A DNA stretch of 5,984 nucleotides from Nitrospirota bacterium (lineage in GTDB: Bacteria > Nitrospirota > Thermodesulfovibrionia > Thermodesulfovibrionales > Dissulfurispiraceae): NCBI GenBank assembly GCA_013349595.1, contig DUZI01000287.1, positions 1 through 5,984 on the forward strand, given 5' to 3'. This document shows positions 5,807-5,984 of this stretch, one piece after another (positions within the stretch are counted from its first letter, which is position 1; each line of letters begins with the position of its first letter). The notes under the pieces were generated by a model. It did not search any database. It was not told the origin of the DNA and saw nothing but the letters and a program-made list of their open reading frames with translations. Position numbers and translations under genes: made by a program.

Positions 5807-5836
5807 AATGTAACAATTTTGTCAAAAATTTGTCAA
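5807..5836 (-). promoter_or_regulatory. Probable promoter of the rpsU-yqeY-nif3-dnaG-rpoD operon
   Basis: On the minus strand a consensus TTGACA (5831-5836) is followed after 17 bases by TTACAT (5808-5813), or after 18 bases by TACATT (5807-5812). A second TTGACA (5820-5825) lies 11 bases further on but has no -10 at proper distance (17 bases on is CCTCAA). The transcript would start near 5800, about 30 bases before the rpsU ATG. The -35 box ends three bases from the boundary of the repeat element at 5840. Confidence 0.65.
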
Positions 5837-5839
5837 GAA

Positions 5840-5984
5840 TTTAAAAACGGCGATAGAACTCAAAAGCTTAGTAAAATCAGCAAGTAAGATAGTAAGGGCT
5901 GGTGTGGAATTTTTATACGACACCTTATAAAAAAAGTTCCTAGGGCTTTGTCATAAGGCATTGTTTTAAATGTATAAATCAAAA
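5840..5984 (-). mobile_element. Partial MITE copy upstream of the operon promoter
   Basis: Read on the minus strand, this matches the long right arm of the complete element (1896-2098) over its full length: GTCGTATAAAAATTCC, then a CAGCCCTTACTATC block, TTGCTGATTTTACTAAGC, TTTTGAGTTCTATCGC and a decayed terminal repeat. On the plus strand that repeat, TTTAAAAACGGCGATAG (5840-5856), agrees with the complete element's left end at 12 of 17 positions. The central AAGGCATTG word is shared too (5956-5964, against CAATGCCTT in the complete copy). The other arm lies beyond the window, so its target duplication cannot be tested; the candidate left duplication is TCAAGAA (5833-5839). Confidence 0.7.

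Overview
The window holds a macromolecular-synthesis operon of an AT-rich bacterium, read entirely on the minus strand (right to left): rpsU (ribosomal protein bS21), a yqeY-type gene, a NIF3-family gene, dnaG (primase) and rpoD (primary sigma factor). Order and protein sequences fit a Gram-negative-type anaerobe of the Nitrospirota/Desulfobacterota kind. That placement is a loose inference from gene order and AT richness; there is no rRNA or other firm marker.

Layout from right to left. At 5840-5984 a repeat element runs off the window. A sigma-70-type promoter (5807-5836) follows immediately, then rpsU and yqeY. A 308-base spacer (4803-5110) has no credible protein gene but carries a strongly structured RNA candidate of about 228 nt, closed by a 19-position terminal stem and containing several nested helices. 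It resembles the HEARO/omega RNAs of IscB systems, with no IscB gene beside it. The NIF3-family gene and dnaG follow, overlapping by 4 bases (ATGA). The dnaG-rpoD spacer (1806-2142) is mostly a 203-bp MITE-like element with 17-bp terminal inverted repeats and a 7-bp target duplication. Then comes rpoD, whose last codon and stop lie inside the end of a truncated copy of the same element. The left 340 bases hold an internally deleted transposase remnant, probable IS end sequence, and a strong promoter with ribosome-binding site for a gene that leaves the window after 9 codons.

The five genes link translation (bS21), replication priming (DnaG) and transcription initiation (RpoD) in one probable transcription unit, which is well known in bacteria. 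Less ordinary is how mobile or structured DNA occupies the spacers: one MITE relative upstream of the promoter, a structured RNA before the nif3-dnaG-rpoD half, one complete MITE between dnaG and rpoD, and one MITE end at the rpoD stop. These insertions are all in operon spacers or at a gene end, and those inside the transcript could fold and alter the relative expression of the three functions.
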